A DNA stretch of 64,000 nt from Bacillota bacterium. Lineage in GTDB: Bacteria; Bacillota; Clostridia; Christensenellales; UMGS416. Position numbers and translations under genes: made by a program. This document shows positions 17,302 to 25,784 of this stretch, in pieces. Numbering within the stretch: the first letter of the stretch is position 1; every line of letters begins with the position of its first letter. The notes beneath the pieces are model-generated. The model did not search any database. It was given only the letters and a program-made list of their open reading frames with translations, and was not told the origin of the DNA. The DNA is taken from assembly GCA_023435705.1 (NCBI GenBank), contig JAEYRH010000001.1:1-64000 (forward strand), given 5' to 3'.

Positions 17302-18150
17302 TTAGTCTGATCCTGTAAGAAAATTGCCAATCTCCTCCCAATACTCCTCCTGCCTGCTCATCGAATTATGATCCCCCTCAATCTCCACCATCTTCATATC
17401 TCCGCCCCAATGATCCGCCACAAGCTTGGAGTGCCAAACCGGGATCGTGGTATCCTCCGACCCGGTGAGGATCAGCAGGGGAGCGGTGATGCCCGGCGCG
17501 CGCTCAATGGTATTGAACTTGTGCCGCAGTATCAAATTGACCGGAACAAATGGGATCATTTCCTGCACCACACTGGTCATGCTGTCGTAAGGAGACACCA
17601 GGATCACAGACGAGACGCTTCGCTGACTGGCCACATAGGCTGCCACTCCGGTGCCGATGCTCCTGCCCATCACCACAACTTTACCGTTGCTGTAGTCGTC
17701 CATCCGGGTGAAGTGGTCATAGATTTCCAGCGCGTCGCTGCACATCGTGGTTTCACCGGCAGTGCCGTCACTGGCTCCGTACCCCCTGTAGTTCATCAAC
17801 ACGATCGCCCAACCTTCCAGCTCGCCCATCCGCGCGATCAAGCGGGAGACTTCCTCGGCGTTTCCGCCGTAATAAATCAACAGGTTGGATTCTTTCTCCT
17901 CGTTGTTGACTAGCCAGCCACGCACCACCGTGCCATCGGCCATGGCAAGTTCCACGGTGTCTACACCGGGTGGGTCGCCAGCTTGTGCAAATGCCTCGAT
18001 AGAGAGCTTCTTGGGGTAAAACAACAGCTTGTCCTGCGCTCCAAATAAGAGGAGGCACAAAACAAGCCACAGTGCAAGCGCAATGGCTGCCCCGATCGCG
18101 ACGATGCGGATCAGCCTGTTCAGCCTTGGCTTCGCTGTTTGTGTTATCAT
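17302..18150 (-). CDS. Membrane-anchored alpha/beta hydrolase
   Basis: A 282-residue hydrolase. A single N-terminal membrane segment (about residues 14-36) is followed by KLLFYPKK, the entry typical of the ABHD13/YfhR-like family. The nucleophile elbow is GRSIGTG, the acid is probably in LTGSEDTTIP, and the His in EGDHNSM. The segment LIYYGGNAEE forms the oxyanion region. These enzymes hydrolyse esters, amides or lipids; the substrate is unknown. The ATG begins two bases after the TGA of the upstream FN3/LRR gene and has no good ribosome-binding site, which suggests translational coupling. Confidence 0.8.
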   Translation of the reverse strand: MITQTAKPRLNRLIRIVAIGAAIALALWLVLCLLLFGAQDKLLFYPKKLSIEAFAQAGDPPGVDTVELAMADGTVVRGWLVNNEEKESNLLIYYGGNAEEVSRLIARMGELEGWAIVLMNYRGYGASDGTAGETTMCSDALEIYDHFTRMDDYSNGKVVVMGRSIGTGVAAYVASQRSVSSVILVSPYDSMTSVVQEMIPFVPVNLILRHKFNTIERAPGITAPLLILTGSEDTTIPVWHSKLVADHWGGDMKMVEIEGDHNSMSRQEEYWEEIGNFLTGSD

Positions 18151-18152
18151 GC

Positions 18153-19730
18153 TCAGTTGGCCGCTGGCTGCTCTGGTTTCACGAGAATTGGCTTGCTGTA
18201 GGGCCCATAAACCTTCTTGCCCTTCACAATCGCATAGGCCCTGACCATGTAGTAATACTCCGTGTCAGCGGCAAGGCCATTGTTCCACCAGGTGGTGGAG
18301 GTGAGGGTTTTTACAAGTATGAATGGCCCGCCGGCCTTTTCTGCCCTGCACACTTCATACCTGGTCGCGCCGGCCACTGCCCCCCAGGAGACTTTGATGG
18401 TCTCTTTGCTGGTATGCATGGCCTGCAATTCAGGTGCGGCAGGAACCGGCCTGGTTGAGACAACAGCCGATTCGACTCCATATACCCGGGCGGTCTCCAG
18501 CTGCTTGAAGGGTTTGACCCTGTAGTAGTAGGAGGTGCCCAGCTTCAGCTTATTGTCGGTGAAGGAGCTTGTGTAGACTGTTGCGATCAGCGATAATTTC
18601 CCCTTGGACGAGATTGCCCGGTATACTTCATAGCCGGAGGTATATTCAGGGGCTTCCCACTGCAAAGTGATGGAAGATGCTGATGCGGAAACCGCCTTTA
18701 ATTCCTCTGGCGTGGCTGGGATGACCCATCGGGCGTAGAGTGTGATATCGCCCCGCAATGGCTCGGTTGCGATGCTCCATGCACTGGTGCATGCTTTGTC
18801 ACGATACCAGCCACCAAATACAAACTTTTCGCGGGTTGGGTCTGCCGGAGCGGGGATGGGGGAGCCGTAGGACGCCGTAATGGGTGCTGTGGCGCTGCCA
18901 CCCTGGCTGTCAAAGGATACATTGTGCTGCACCGGTTTCCAGAGCGCATACAGCACGATGTCGTTGCCGATCACAGCTTTAGCAAAATTCCAATTATTGA
19001 GGCAGGCAGCCTCCTGATACCAGCCGGCGAACTGATAACCGGTCCGCACGGGGTTAGCCGGAGCCGGGTCTGCCTTGCCGCCGGAAAGCGTGATTACCGA
19101 CTTATTGGGTGCTTTCCCGTCCAGCAACTCCAGAGTCGCGTGGCAATAGGTGGTAACGGGGCGGTCTGTGTAGCTGATCCAGCCGGTCTGCGTGACGTGG
19201 CCGAAAAACCGGAGTTTCTCCGCTGCGCCGCTGAACGCGGTGGCGCTGATGGCTGGAGGTTGACCTTCGAAATAGACAGCGGAAAGTGCTGTGCAGCCCT
19301 CAAAGGCGCCTGAGGAAATGTTGTTGACCCATTTTGGAATTGCGACTGATACCAGAGAGGTGCAGCCAGCAAATGCTGAGTCGCCAAAGCCCAGCAGATA
19401 CTCCGGCAGCTTGACACTCTGCAGGCCTGTGCAGCCCTTGAAAGCACTGTCACCGATCACAGTCACTTTGGCAGGCAGAGACACCGACTTGATGCCCGCC
19501 TTTCCTTCAAACACACTGGAGCCGATGGCCGAAACCGCCATTCCGCCCAGTATGTCTGGCACAACCACGTCGCCAGCGGAGCCGGAATATCCTGTCACGG
19601 TGGCGTTGGCTCCGTCCACAGTGTATGCCCACTCACCAACTGCGCGGTTGGCTGCTGCCATGGAAGGCTGTGGCGCCAGGATCGTTGCCACAACCAACAA
19701 GGATATGAGGAATCTCAACGCTGTTTTCAT
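18153..19730 (-). CDS. Secreted BspA-type LRR protein with Listeria-Bacteroides repeats and FN3 domains
   Basis: ATG 19730 is preferred (GAGG nine bases upstream); the frame extends to a TTG at 19754 without a site. The 525-residue protein has a signal peptide (residues 1 to about 25, ending MAAAN). Then come BspA-like LRR_5 repeats (IGSSVFEGKAGIKSVSLPAKV, IGDSAFKGCTGLQSVKLP), two Listeria-Bacteroides repeats (YQFAGWYQEAACLNNWNF and FVFGGWYRDKACTSAWSI), and two FN3 modules. There is no LPXTG or other wall-sorting signal. These combinations usually make surface adhesins or matrix proteins. The FN3 part is closely related in pattern to the protein fragment at 1-572. Confidence 0.85.
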   Translation of the reverse strand: MKTALRFLISLLVVATILAPQPSMAAANRAVGEWAYTVDGANATVTGYSGSAGDVVVPDILGGMAVSAIGSSVFEGKAGIKSVSLPAKVTVIGDSAFKGCTGLQSVKLPEYLLGFGDSAFAGCTSLVSVAIPKWVNNISSGAFEGCTALSAVYFEGQPPAISATAFSGAAEKLRFFGHVTQTGWISYTDRPVTTYCHATLELLDGKAPNKSVITLSGGKADPAPANPVRTGYQFAGWYQEAACLNNWNFAKAVIGNDIVLYALWKPVQHNVSFDSQGGSATAPITASYGSPIPAPADPTREKFVFGGWYRDKACTSAWSIATEPLRGDITLYARWVIPATPEELKAVSASASSITLQWEAPEYTSGYEVYRAISSKGKLSLIATVYTSSFTDNKLKLGTSYYYRVKPFKQLETARVYGVESAVVSTRPVPAAPELQAMHTSKETIKVSWGAVAGATRYEVCRAEKAGGPFILVKTLTSTTWWNNGLAADTEYYYMVRAYAIVKGKKVYGPYSKPILVKPEQPAAN

Positions 19731-19815
19731 CAGTTCTGACCTCTTCACTGGCAAGTGATGTGTTGTTGCCCACTCAGTATAACATCGAATGATGGTAAAT
19801 CAAGGCAAAACAGGC

Positions 19816-19846
19816 CGAAGAAAGCGCCTGGATCATCCAGACGCTT
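19816..19846 (-). terminator. Intrinsic terminator of galE
   Basis: On the minus strand an 11-bp stem (19836-19846 with 19822-19832, one G-T pair) is followed by TTTCTTC, shortly after the galE stop codon. Confidence 0.65.
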
Positions 19847-19875
19847 CCCATCCTGCATACCAAATTGTAATACAA

Positions 19876-20880
19876 TCAATAACCCAGCTTAGCTGGCCGC
19901 ACCTCATCGGTCCATCTCAGAGCATCCTCAATACCTTGTTTGACCGTGCGCTCCGCTTTCCAGCCCAGCAGAGAGAATGCCCGGTCGGCATTGGCAAAAG
20001 CGCCTGCCACGTCGCCGGGGCGGGGGGGCGCGGTAACCACGTTGATCTTCCTGCCATAGACTGTCTCGAAGGCTGTGAGCAGCTCCCGCACTGTTACGCC
20101 CAGGCCGGTGCCCAGGTTGATGGGCATATAGCTGCCACCGAACTGCTCGAACGCGCCGTCAAACCGCTCCACGGCCTTCACATGGGCTTGCGCCAGGTCC
20201 CAGATGTGGATATAGTCGCGGATGCCCGTGCCATCGCGGGTGGGCCAGTCGGTGCCTGTGAGTTGAAACTCGGAGGTGTGGCCCAGCGCCGCACTCACCA
20301 TCTTGCCCAGCACATGGGTGGGAGCCGGGTCATAAGGGCCAGTGCGCATCCACGGATCGGCGCCGATGGGGTTGAAATACCGCAGGGCAATGCCCTTCAT
20401 GCCATAGGCGCGGCACATATCCTCCAGCACCATTTCCATCATGTATTTGGTGCGGGCATAGGGGCTTGAGGGCTTCAGGGGAGACTCCTCCTTCACCATG
20501 AACCCCGGCACCGCGTCATAAATCGAGGCGGATGAGGAGAAGATGATCCTTTTGCAGCCCAGTTCTTTCAATTGTTTGAACAGCCCCAGAGACTTGACCA
20601 CATTCTCTGAGTAGTAATCAAATGGCCGTGCCACAGAGTCTGGCACCACGATCAGCGCCGCGAAATGGATCGCAGCGGCAATGTCCGGGTGGTCATCAAA
20701 GATTTGTTTCACCAGTGTTTTGTCGGCGATATCACCATGGTAAAAAATGCGGCCATCCGTGAAAGCCTCGCGCCCGTTTACCAGAGAGTCCAGAATCACC
20801 GGTGTGTGGCCCGCGTCCAGCAGGGCCGAGCAGGTGGTGGACCCTATGTAACCAGCCCCGCCTGTTACCAGTATCTTCAT
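19876..20880 (-). CDS. galE: UDP-glucose 4-epimerase
   Basis: A 334-residue short-chain dehydrogenase-type epimerase of standard length. It interconverts UDP-glucose and UDP-galactose (or N-acetyl forms) with bound NAD. The Rossmann motif TGGAGYIGS is at residues 7-15, the catalytic Ser in FSSSASIYD and the Tyr-Lys pair in SPYARTKYMME. The substrate-loop segment RYFNPIGA is present. AGGAGG precedes the ATG. It lies 39 bp after the carboxypeptidase gene on the same strand and probably supplies sugar nucleotides for the envelope. Confidence 0.93.
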   Translation of the reverse strand: MKILVTGGAGYIGSTTCSALLDAGHTPVILDSLVNGREAFTDGRIFYHGDIADKTLVKQIFDDHPDIAAAIHFAALIVVPDSVARPFDYYSENVVKSLGLFKQLKELGCKRIIFSSSASIYDAVPGFMVKEESPLKPSSPYARTKYMMEMVLEDMCRAYGMKGIALRYFNPIGADPWMRTGPYDPAPTHVLGKMVSAALGHTSEFQLTGTDWPTRDGTGIRDYIHIWDLAQAHVKAVERFDGAFEQFGGSYMPINLGTGLGVTVRELLTAFETVYGRKINVVTAPPRPGDVAGAFANADRAFSLLGWKAERTVKQGIEDALRWTDEVRPAKLGY

Positions 20881-20919
20881 GTCATACCTCCTGACATTGC
20901 TTATATACAGAATATTCCT

Positions 20920-22434
20920 CTAGCGTTTCATTTTGGCGCTGCCTTGACGGTAATTGTATTGGCGGTATTTCCGATTGCGTTTCTGCATATTCACAAGCCG
21001 GATTGCCACCATCGCGAGCGCCAGCACCAGCACCACGACGCCGACCCACACCAGGATAGAGCCACCTCCGCCGCTTTCCGAGCCGTCATCCGATGGATTG
21101 CCGGACTGGACAGCGATCGATGAGGGCTTGGAGCCTTTGGAGTTGGAGCTGGATTCCGATTGTGCTGTTGTTGGGGCAGGGGTGGGCATTTCCTTGACCT
21201 CGCGAGATGCCAGCAAGTCGCATTCGTACACAACCGATTCTTTATATGAGAAAGTCACCGTGCCCACAACTTCATCCTGAGCGATGGGGGCAGTATCCTT
21301 GGTGATCTGCACGTTGGCAACAAACTGCGAAGGATCGGCACGAAGGCCGCTGATGATTTCTTTCTGGTCGGTGATATAGGCGTTGACTGTCTTGGGAAGC
21401 AGCGTGAGCTGCAGAACACCCTGGCCTGGGTCGGTGCCGGCGGCATTCTTCACTTCCAGCGGATCGATCGCTTGGCTGCTGAGGAGCTTTTTCAGATCCA
21501 GTGTGTCATAAAACTGGAAGCCATATTCAAGCATTGTAACCGAGTCAACCCAGTAGTCTGGCTTGCCGTCTTTGAGTATAACGCCAATCAAGCTCATATT
21601 GTCCTTCTTTGCAGAAGACACGAGGGTGTATCTGGCCGGGTCTGTATACCCGGTTTTTACGCCGGTCGCATATATGTATCCATACGCTTCGCCCTTGTTT
21701 GGATTTATCAGCTTGTTGTGGTTTTCCCACTTCCAGGCATCATGCTCGTTGGTGGCAGGCGCTGTATACTTAAAGGTGGAGGTAAGTTTTGTAAATTCTG
21801 GATACTTCCTTGCTTCTTTTGCCAGAAGCGCCATATCCCTTGCAGATGTATAATGCTCAGTGTTGTGCAGCCCATATGGGTTTGTGTAATGGGTGTTGAT
21901 CATGCCCAACTGCTGGGCTTTGTCATTCATCATTTGCACAAACGCTTCAATGTTCCCGCCCACATGGATGGCAATGGCATTTGCAGCGTCATTTGCCGAT
22001 GGCAGCATCAGCGCGTAGAGCAAGGTTTCCAAGGGCAGTGTTTCGCCACTTTTCAATCCAATATTTACATAACCACTTGGCAATTTCGGCAAGGTGCCTA
22101 CTGTGACCAGTTCAGACATTTTGTGGCCGCTTTTGATATATTCGACAGCCAGAAGGCAGGTCATGATTTTTGTGATGCTGGCCGGGTAAAGACGGGCGTC
22201 CGCGTTTTTTTCAAACAGGATTTTTCCAGTCTTTTCATCCATCAGTATCGCCGCTTCGGCCTTGACAGCTGTGTCAAGAAGCTCACCTTGGGGAGCTTTT
22301 TTATCCCAATCTCTGGGTGACGCAGTGCCATACGGCATGGCCGCTGCGGCACCTTCAGCCCTCGCAGAGATGGGCGCAAATTGTATGGATAGCGCCAGCA
22401 GTGCTGCAAGGACTGGCAGAAGGAATTTCTTCAT
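20920..22434 (-). CDS. D-alanyl-D-alanine carboxypeptidase (low-molecular-weight PBP, DacF-like)
   Basis: ATG 22434 is preferred to the adjacent TTG. The 504-residue protein starts with a signal peptide and carries the three penicillin-binding motifs: SITK (SxxK nucleophile), SAN (SxN) and KTG. They place it in peptidase family S11, which trims the terminal D-Ala of peptidoglycan stems. After the catalytic and beta-rich PBP5 C-terminal domains come a Ser/Pro-rich linker and a membrane helix (ILVWVGVVVLVLALAMVA) with a basic tail, so it is anchored at both ends or by the tail. This transmembrane tail replaces the amphipathic helix of classical PBP5. Confidence 0.92.
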   Translation of the reverse strand: MKKFLLPVLAALLALSIQFAPISARAEGAAAAMPYGTASPRDWDKKAPQGELLDTAVKAEAAILMDEKTGKILFEKNADARLYPASITKIMTCLLAVEYIKSGHKMSELVTVGTLPKLPSGYVNIGLKSGETLPLETLLYALMLPSANDAANAIAIHVGGNIEAFVQMMNDKAQQLGMINTHYTNPYGLHNTEHYTSARDMALLAKEARKYPEFTKLTSTFKYTAPATNEHDAWKWENHNKLINPNKGEAYGYIYATGVKTGYTDPARYTLVSSAKKDNMSLIGVILKDGKPDYWVDSVTMLEYGFQFYDTLDLKKLLSSQAIDPLEVKNAAGTDPGQGVLQLTLLPKTVNAYITDQKEIISGLRADPSQFVANVQITKDTAPIAQDEVVGTVTFSYKESVVYECDLLASREVKEMPTPAPTTAQSESSSNSKGSKPSSIAVQSGNPSDDGSESGGGGSILVWVGVVVLVLALAMVAIRLVNMQKRNRKYRQYNYRQGSAKMKR

Positions 22435-22474
22435 CAAACAGAACCTTTCTGTCTATATTTCAATAAGCAGTGTG

Positions 22475-22503
22475 ATTATATCAAAAATCGCGCTGGATGT
22501 GAA
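22475..22503 (-). promoter_or_regulatory. Promoter of the carboxypeptidase gene
   Basis: On the minus strand: -35 TTCACA (22498-22503), 17-base spacer, -10 TATAAT (22475-22480). Confidence 0.7.
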
Positions 22504-22619
22504 GGACGGATCGTTTTTGCATCCATTCAATGGATCATGATATTGCGGAAAACAGTGGGCACATTGGCGTGAAAAGGCCTGAAACCCATGAAATTACTGA
22601 CTTTTAGCGTGTTGAAAAT

Positions 22620-22648
22620 TTGACAGTATGAATGCAATCAGATAGAAT
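22620..22648 (+). promoter_or_regulatory. Promoter of the CARDB-like membrane protein gene
   Basis: -35 TTGACA (22620-22625), 17-base spacer, -10 TAGAAT (22643-22648), about 50 bases before the ATG at 22699. Confidence 0.75.
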
Positions 22649-22698
22649 GTGACTGTTGCTTTTCGGGCTCTCTGCCCGTTTTTCAGGAGGATGAACAC

Positions 22699-24240
22699 AT
22701 GCGGATTCGCAGTATTGCGATATTATTATGTTCAATATTATTGTTATCGTCGGCAGCATTCGGCAGCATCGCATATGCGGCGGATACATTCTCATCGGAT
22801 GGAGTTAGCTTGTCCGACATCCGGATTAGCCCGAATGCACTTTCAGGAGATGGCGAGGTGGCCGTGACCGCCAATATCTCGGTGGATACCTCCAGGGCAG
22901 AAGGTGGCCTTGCCAATGTGCGGATATCCGGAGATGCCGTGAAGTCATCGGAGACACGGGGAATCATTTCCATCGGAGAAAACATCGACATTGGGTTCAC
23001 AATCACAGTCAGGAGCAGCGACCTGAACCAGCCGCTATCTTTGGTTTTGTTATGGGATGGCACTACCTCTGGCTTGCCATTTCATATTACAATCCCCTCA
23101 AAGGCACCGGTTGAGCCTGCCATTACGTTTACACGCACCATCGATAAAACATCGGTGGAGATTGGCGAGACGGTAGCGATCACATACACCGTGAAAAACT
23201 CCGGCTCAATAGACATTTCAGACCTGGTGATCACAGACGCTGGCATCGGGTCTGATTTCAAGCTGGACGAGCCCTCGCTGCTCGCTGGCACTACAAAAAC
23301 AAAAACATTGAATTATCAGGTGGAGGCTGATTTTACATCTGCGCCCAAGCTTACTTACCATGCCAACGGCAAAACTTACACTGCCCAGTGCACAGAAAAA
23401 GCTGTGAAACTGAAGGTTGTGCAACTGAGTGCAACGCTCCGGGCAATTCTTCCGGAATCCGTGGAGCCTGGCGGCCAGGTGACGCTGGTGTGCGAGCTGC
23501 AGAACGCCGGAAGCGTTAAAATTACGGGGATTACGATCGATGAGCCCACATTGGGGAGCAAATTGTTCACCGCTCAATCGCTGGACAAAGGTGAATCAAT
23601 GCAGTTTTCCAAGACGGTCACACTGATGCACACCAACACATTTCAATACTCCATTACCGCAAAGGATGATTCCGGTAACCCTGTTACAGTGAAAACAAAC
23701 CAGCTACAAATTGTTGTCAGCTCCGGCAATGATCAGTATGACATAGAAATCAGGGCAAGCCCCGACCTGATACAGTTGGCTGAGCCCGGTATCGTCAGCT
23801 TTGAGATCACGATAACCAATAAAGGGGCTGCACCGGTGGAGCACGCCACGATCACCGGCACGGACGGAGAGAAGCTGGAAGAGGATTTCACGTTGCCGGT
23901 GGGGGTTTCCAAATGGACTTGGGTGTCCAGCATCATTGATAAAACCACCTCTTTTGCCTTCACTCTGTCTGTGACTGACGGCAAAGGCGGCTATTTGCGC
24001 TCTACCGATCCTTATGAGGTGAAGGTTGCCAATCCTTTGCCCACAGCAACCGCTTCGTCAGCACCGAGTGAAGCACCAGGGCAGTCGCCGGGCACAATTG
24101 AGACCGACACCAAGCCGGTGGGTAGCTTCGGAGACATTTTCCGGGCAATGATTGTTGTGGGAGGCCTGATAGTTGTCACGATTATTGTGCTAATTGTAAT
24201 GCTCATTTCTGATAAACTGAAACGGAAAAACACACGGTAA
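22699..24240 (+). CDS. Exported membrane-anchored protein with CARDB/DUF11-like beta domains
   Basis: A 513-residue protein with AGGAGG upstream. A signal peptide (residues 1-27, ending AYAA) is followed by about four beta-sandwich repeats. These contain phrases such as VEIGETVAITYTVKNSGS.DISDLVI, VEPGGQVTLVCELQNAGSVKITGITI and EPGIVSFEITITNKGAAPVEHATI, the hallmark of CARDB or DUF11 adhesion-like domains. After a Ser/Pro linker there is one membrane helix (about residues 480-503) and a basic cytoplasmic tail. It is therefore a type I membrane protein with a repeat-rich ectodomain. No enzyme motif is visible. It may organise envelope or surface structures; the role is unknown. Confidence 0.8.
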   Translation: MRIRSIAILLCSILLLSSAAFGSIAYAADTFSSDGVSLSDIRISPNALSGDGEVAVTANISVDTSRAEGGLANVRISGDAVKSSETRGIISIGENIDIGFTITVRSSDLNQPLSLVLLWDGTTSGLPFHITIPSKAPVEPAITFTRTIDKTSVEIGETVAITYTVKNSGSIDISDLVITDAGIGSDFKLDEPSLLAGTTKTKTLNYQVEADFTSAPKLTYHANGKTYTAQCTEKAVKLKVVQLSATLRAILPESVEPGGQVTLVCELQNAGSVKITGITIDEPTLGSKLFTAQSLDKGESMQFSKTVTLMHTNTFQYSITAKDDSGNPVTVKTNQLQIVVSSGNDQYDIEIRASPDLIQLAEPGIVSFEITITNKGAAPVEHATITGTDGEKLEEDFTLPVGVSKWTWVSSIIDKTTSFAFTLSVTDGKGGYLRSTDPYEVKVANPLPTATASSAPSEAPGQSPGTIETDTKPVGSFGDIFRAMIVVGGLIVVTIIVLIVMLISDKLKRKNTR

Positions 24241-24260
24241 AAAATCGTGCGACGCAATGC

Positions 24261-24294
24261 AAGGAGGCGAGGCAATGAGAACCCCGCCTTCTTT
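24261..24294 (+). terminator. Terminator after the CARDB-like gene
   Basis: A 9-bp stem (24261-24269 with 24285-24293, one G-T pair) with two further GG/CC pairs inside. It lies between convergent genes. Confidence 0.55.
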
Positions 24295-24317
24295 CAGTTC
24301 GTCGCAGCGGGCGTAGA

Positions 24318-25643
24318 TTAAGATTGCTTGTTCAGTGAATAGCCAAACATATGCTGCACGATGGCTTCCTCGACCTTTTTTGGGTCTTCTGCATCCTGAT
24401 TGCTTAAGCTGATTTTGCCCGGAATCAAGTTGCCAAAGCCTGTCATGCCGTATCCTTTTTCAAATGTCCGCTCCTCAAAATATGTATTATTATAATACCC
24501 TGGCGCATTCTTGGCAGTGTAACGCACGTGAACCACACCGGCATCCTCATCATATTTGGTTATCACAGCCCGTACTGTAACAGCCTTGCCATCCAGCTTC
24601 GCGGCATGGCTCCATTGATCCCCCTGATGCAATGGGAATTTCAGAATCACCAGATTGTGAAGCTTTGAGTTGATTTCCTTTTTTCCACGTTCGTTGGCTA
24701 TGACCTCCTCTGTTACAGTGCCTCTGGAGGGGTCCGCATGGTAGCGCACTACAAAACGGTCGTCCTTGCCGGTGCCATCATGATAAACACCTTGATACTC
24801 CAGCACCGTTTCGGTGGAACTGGCCTTTACTTGCCTAAGCGTGCCTTTGTGACCGTATTCGGCAAGGCCAAAATAGGTGTATTCCTGCTCCAGTCGCGGC
24901 AGCCACTGCTCCCAGCCTGTGGCCTGTGCTTGCTCATCTGGCAGATACAGCCGGTAGCCAATTAGTTCGCTTGAGTCTTCAAACTGATACAGGCGATCAA
25001 ATGCAGTTACTCCCATGCCATCCGTGATCTCCCGTTTTTCGTAATAGCCTCCACTATTTGACCGATAGGTGAGAAAGTAGGTTGTTTTTCCATTCACTTG
25101 CCGGATATCATCAATTGTGCAATCCAGGATTGCTTCTTTGCCATCTGCGTCTTTGACAGTCTGTGACCATTTCGCTCCTTTATCCAGAGGCTCCCGGATC
25201 AGCTCAAGGTTGGGGAAGACGTTGTCCAATGCCTTGGATCCCTGGAGTGTCTGCTTGAGCACGCCGGATTGCACCTGATATGTAATTTTTACGTTAAAGT
25301 CGTCTTTCGATTCCCCGCCGGACATGTCTGCCACTTCGCCTTCGCAGCGGTATGTCAATATCCTGCCCGACTCGTCAATACCGGTGAGTTCCATTTTCAA
25401 GGCATATTCAGCAAAACCGGAGTATTGCCAAACAAAACCTGTCTCACTTGGAAGAAGCCTTTTTATGGCATCAATGGAGCCGGTTTGCACAGGCGGTGTC
25501 GCTGTGGCGGATGGTGTTGCAGTCGCGGTGGTTGCCGGAGTTGGAGTGGCTTCGGGTTGGCCGGTGCCGCCAGGTTTGGCTGTAGCGCAACCGGACAACA
25601 GCACAAAAAGGGAAACAAGTATGGTGCATATGAGTCTTTTCAT
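24318..25643 (-). CDS. Lipoprotein with an internal duplication, function unknown
   Basis: A 441-residue protein. Residues 1-19 are a signal peptide with lipobox LLSGC, followed by a Thr/Ala/Pro linker of about 30 residues. The mature part holds two copies of a domain of about 170 residues. Matching landmarks are FAEYALKMEL and LAEYGHKGTL; PLDKGAKWSQTVKDADGKEA and PLHQGDQWSHAAKLDGKAV; GYYEKREITDGMGVTAFDRL and YFEERTFEKGYGMTGFGNL. I do not recognise the domain. It is convergent with the CARDB-like gene and divergent from the LCP gene. A periplasmic-side binding or structural role is plausible only by location. Confidence 0.75.
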   Translation of the reverse strand: MKRLICTILVSLFVLLSGCATAKPGGTGQPEATPTPATTATATPSATATPPVQTGSIDAIKRLLPSETGFVWQYSGFAEYALKMELTGIDESGRILTYRCEGEVADMSGGESKDDFNVKITYQVQSGVLKQTLQGSKALDNVFPNLELIREPLDKGAKWSQTVKDADGKEAILDCTIDDIRQVNGKTTYFLTYRSNSGGYYEKREITDGMGVTAFDRLYQFEDSSELIGYRLYLPDEQAQATGWEQWLPRLEQEYTYFGLAEYGHKGTLRQVKASSTETVLEYQGVYHDGTGKDDRFVVRYHADPSRGTVTEEVIANERGKKEINSKLHNLVILKFPLHQGDQWSHAAKLDGKAVTVRAVITKYDEDAGVVHVRYTAKNAPGYYNNTYFEERTFEKGYGMTGFGNLIPGKISLSNQDAEDPKKVEEAIVQHMFGYSLNKQS

Positions 25644-25784
25644 TTATTCAATCCCTCCACACAAAGGTTAGTGTATCCTGTTTGGTTTTGTCGATTCCCG
25701 TCGGTGTTTCTGAGCATGCCGGAGCGGCGCATACATCCTGCTGTGATGGCGAATCTATGAAGGATGGCTTTTCGGAGGTATTTG

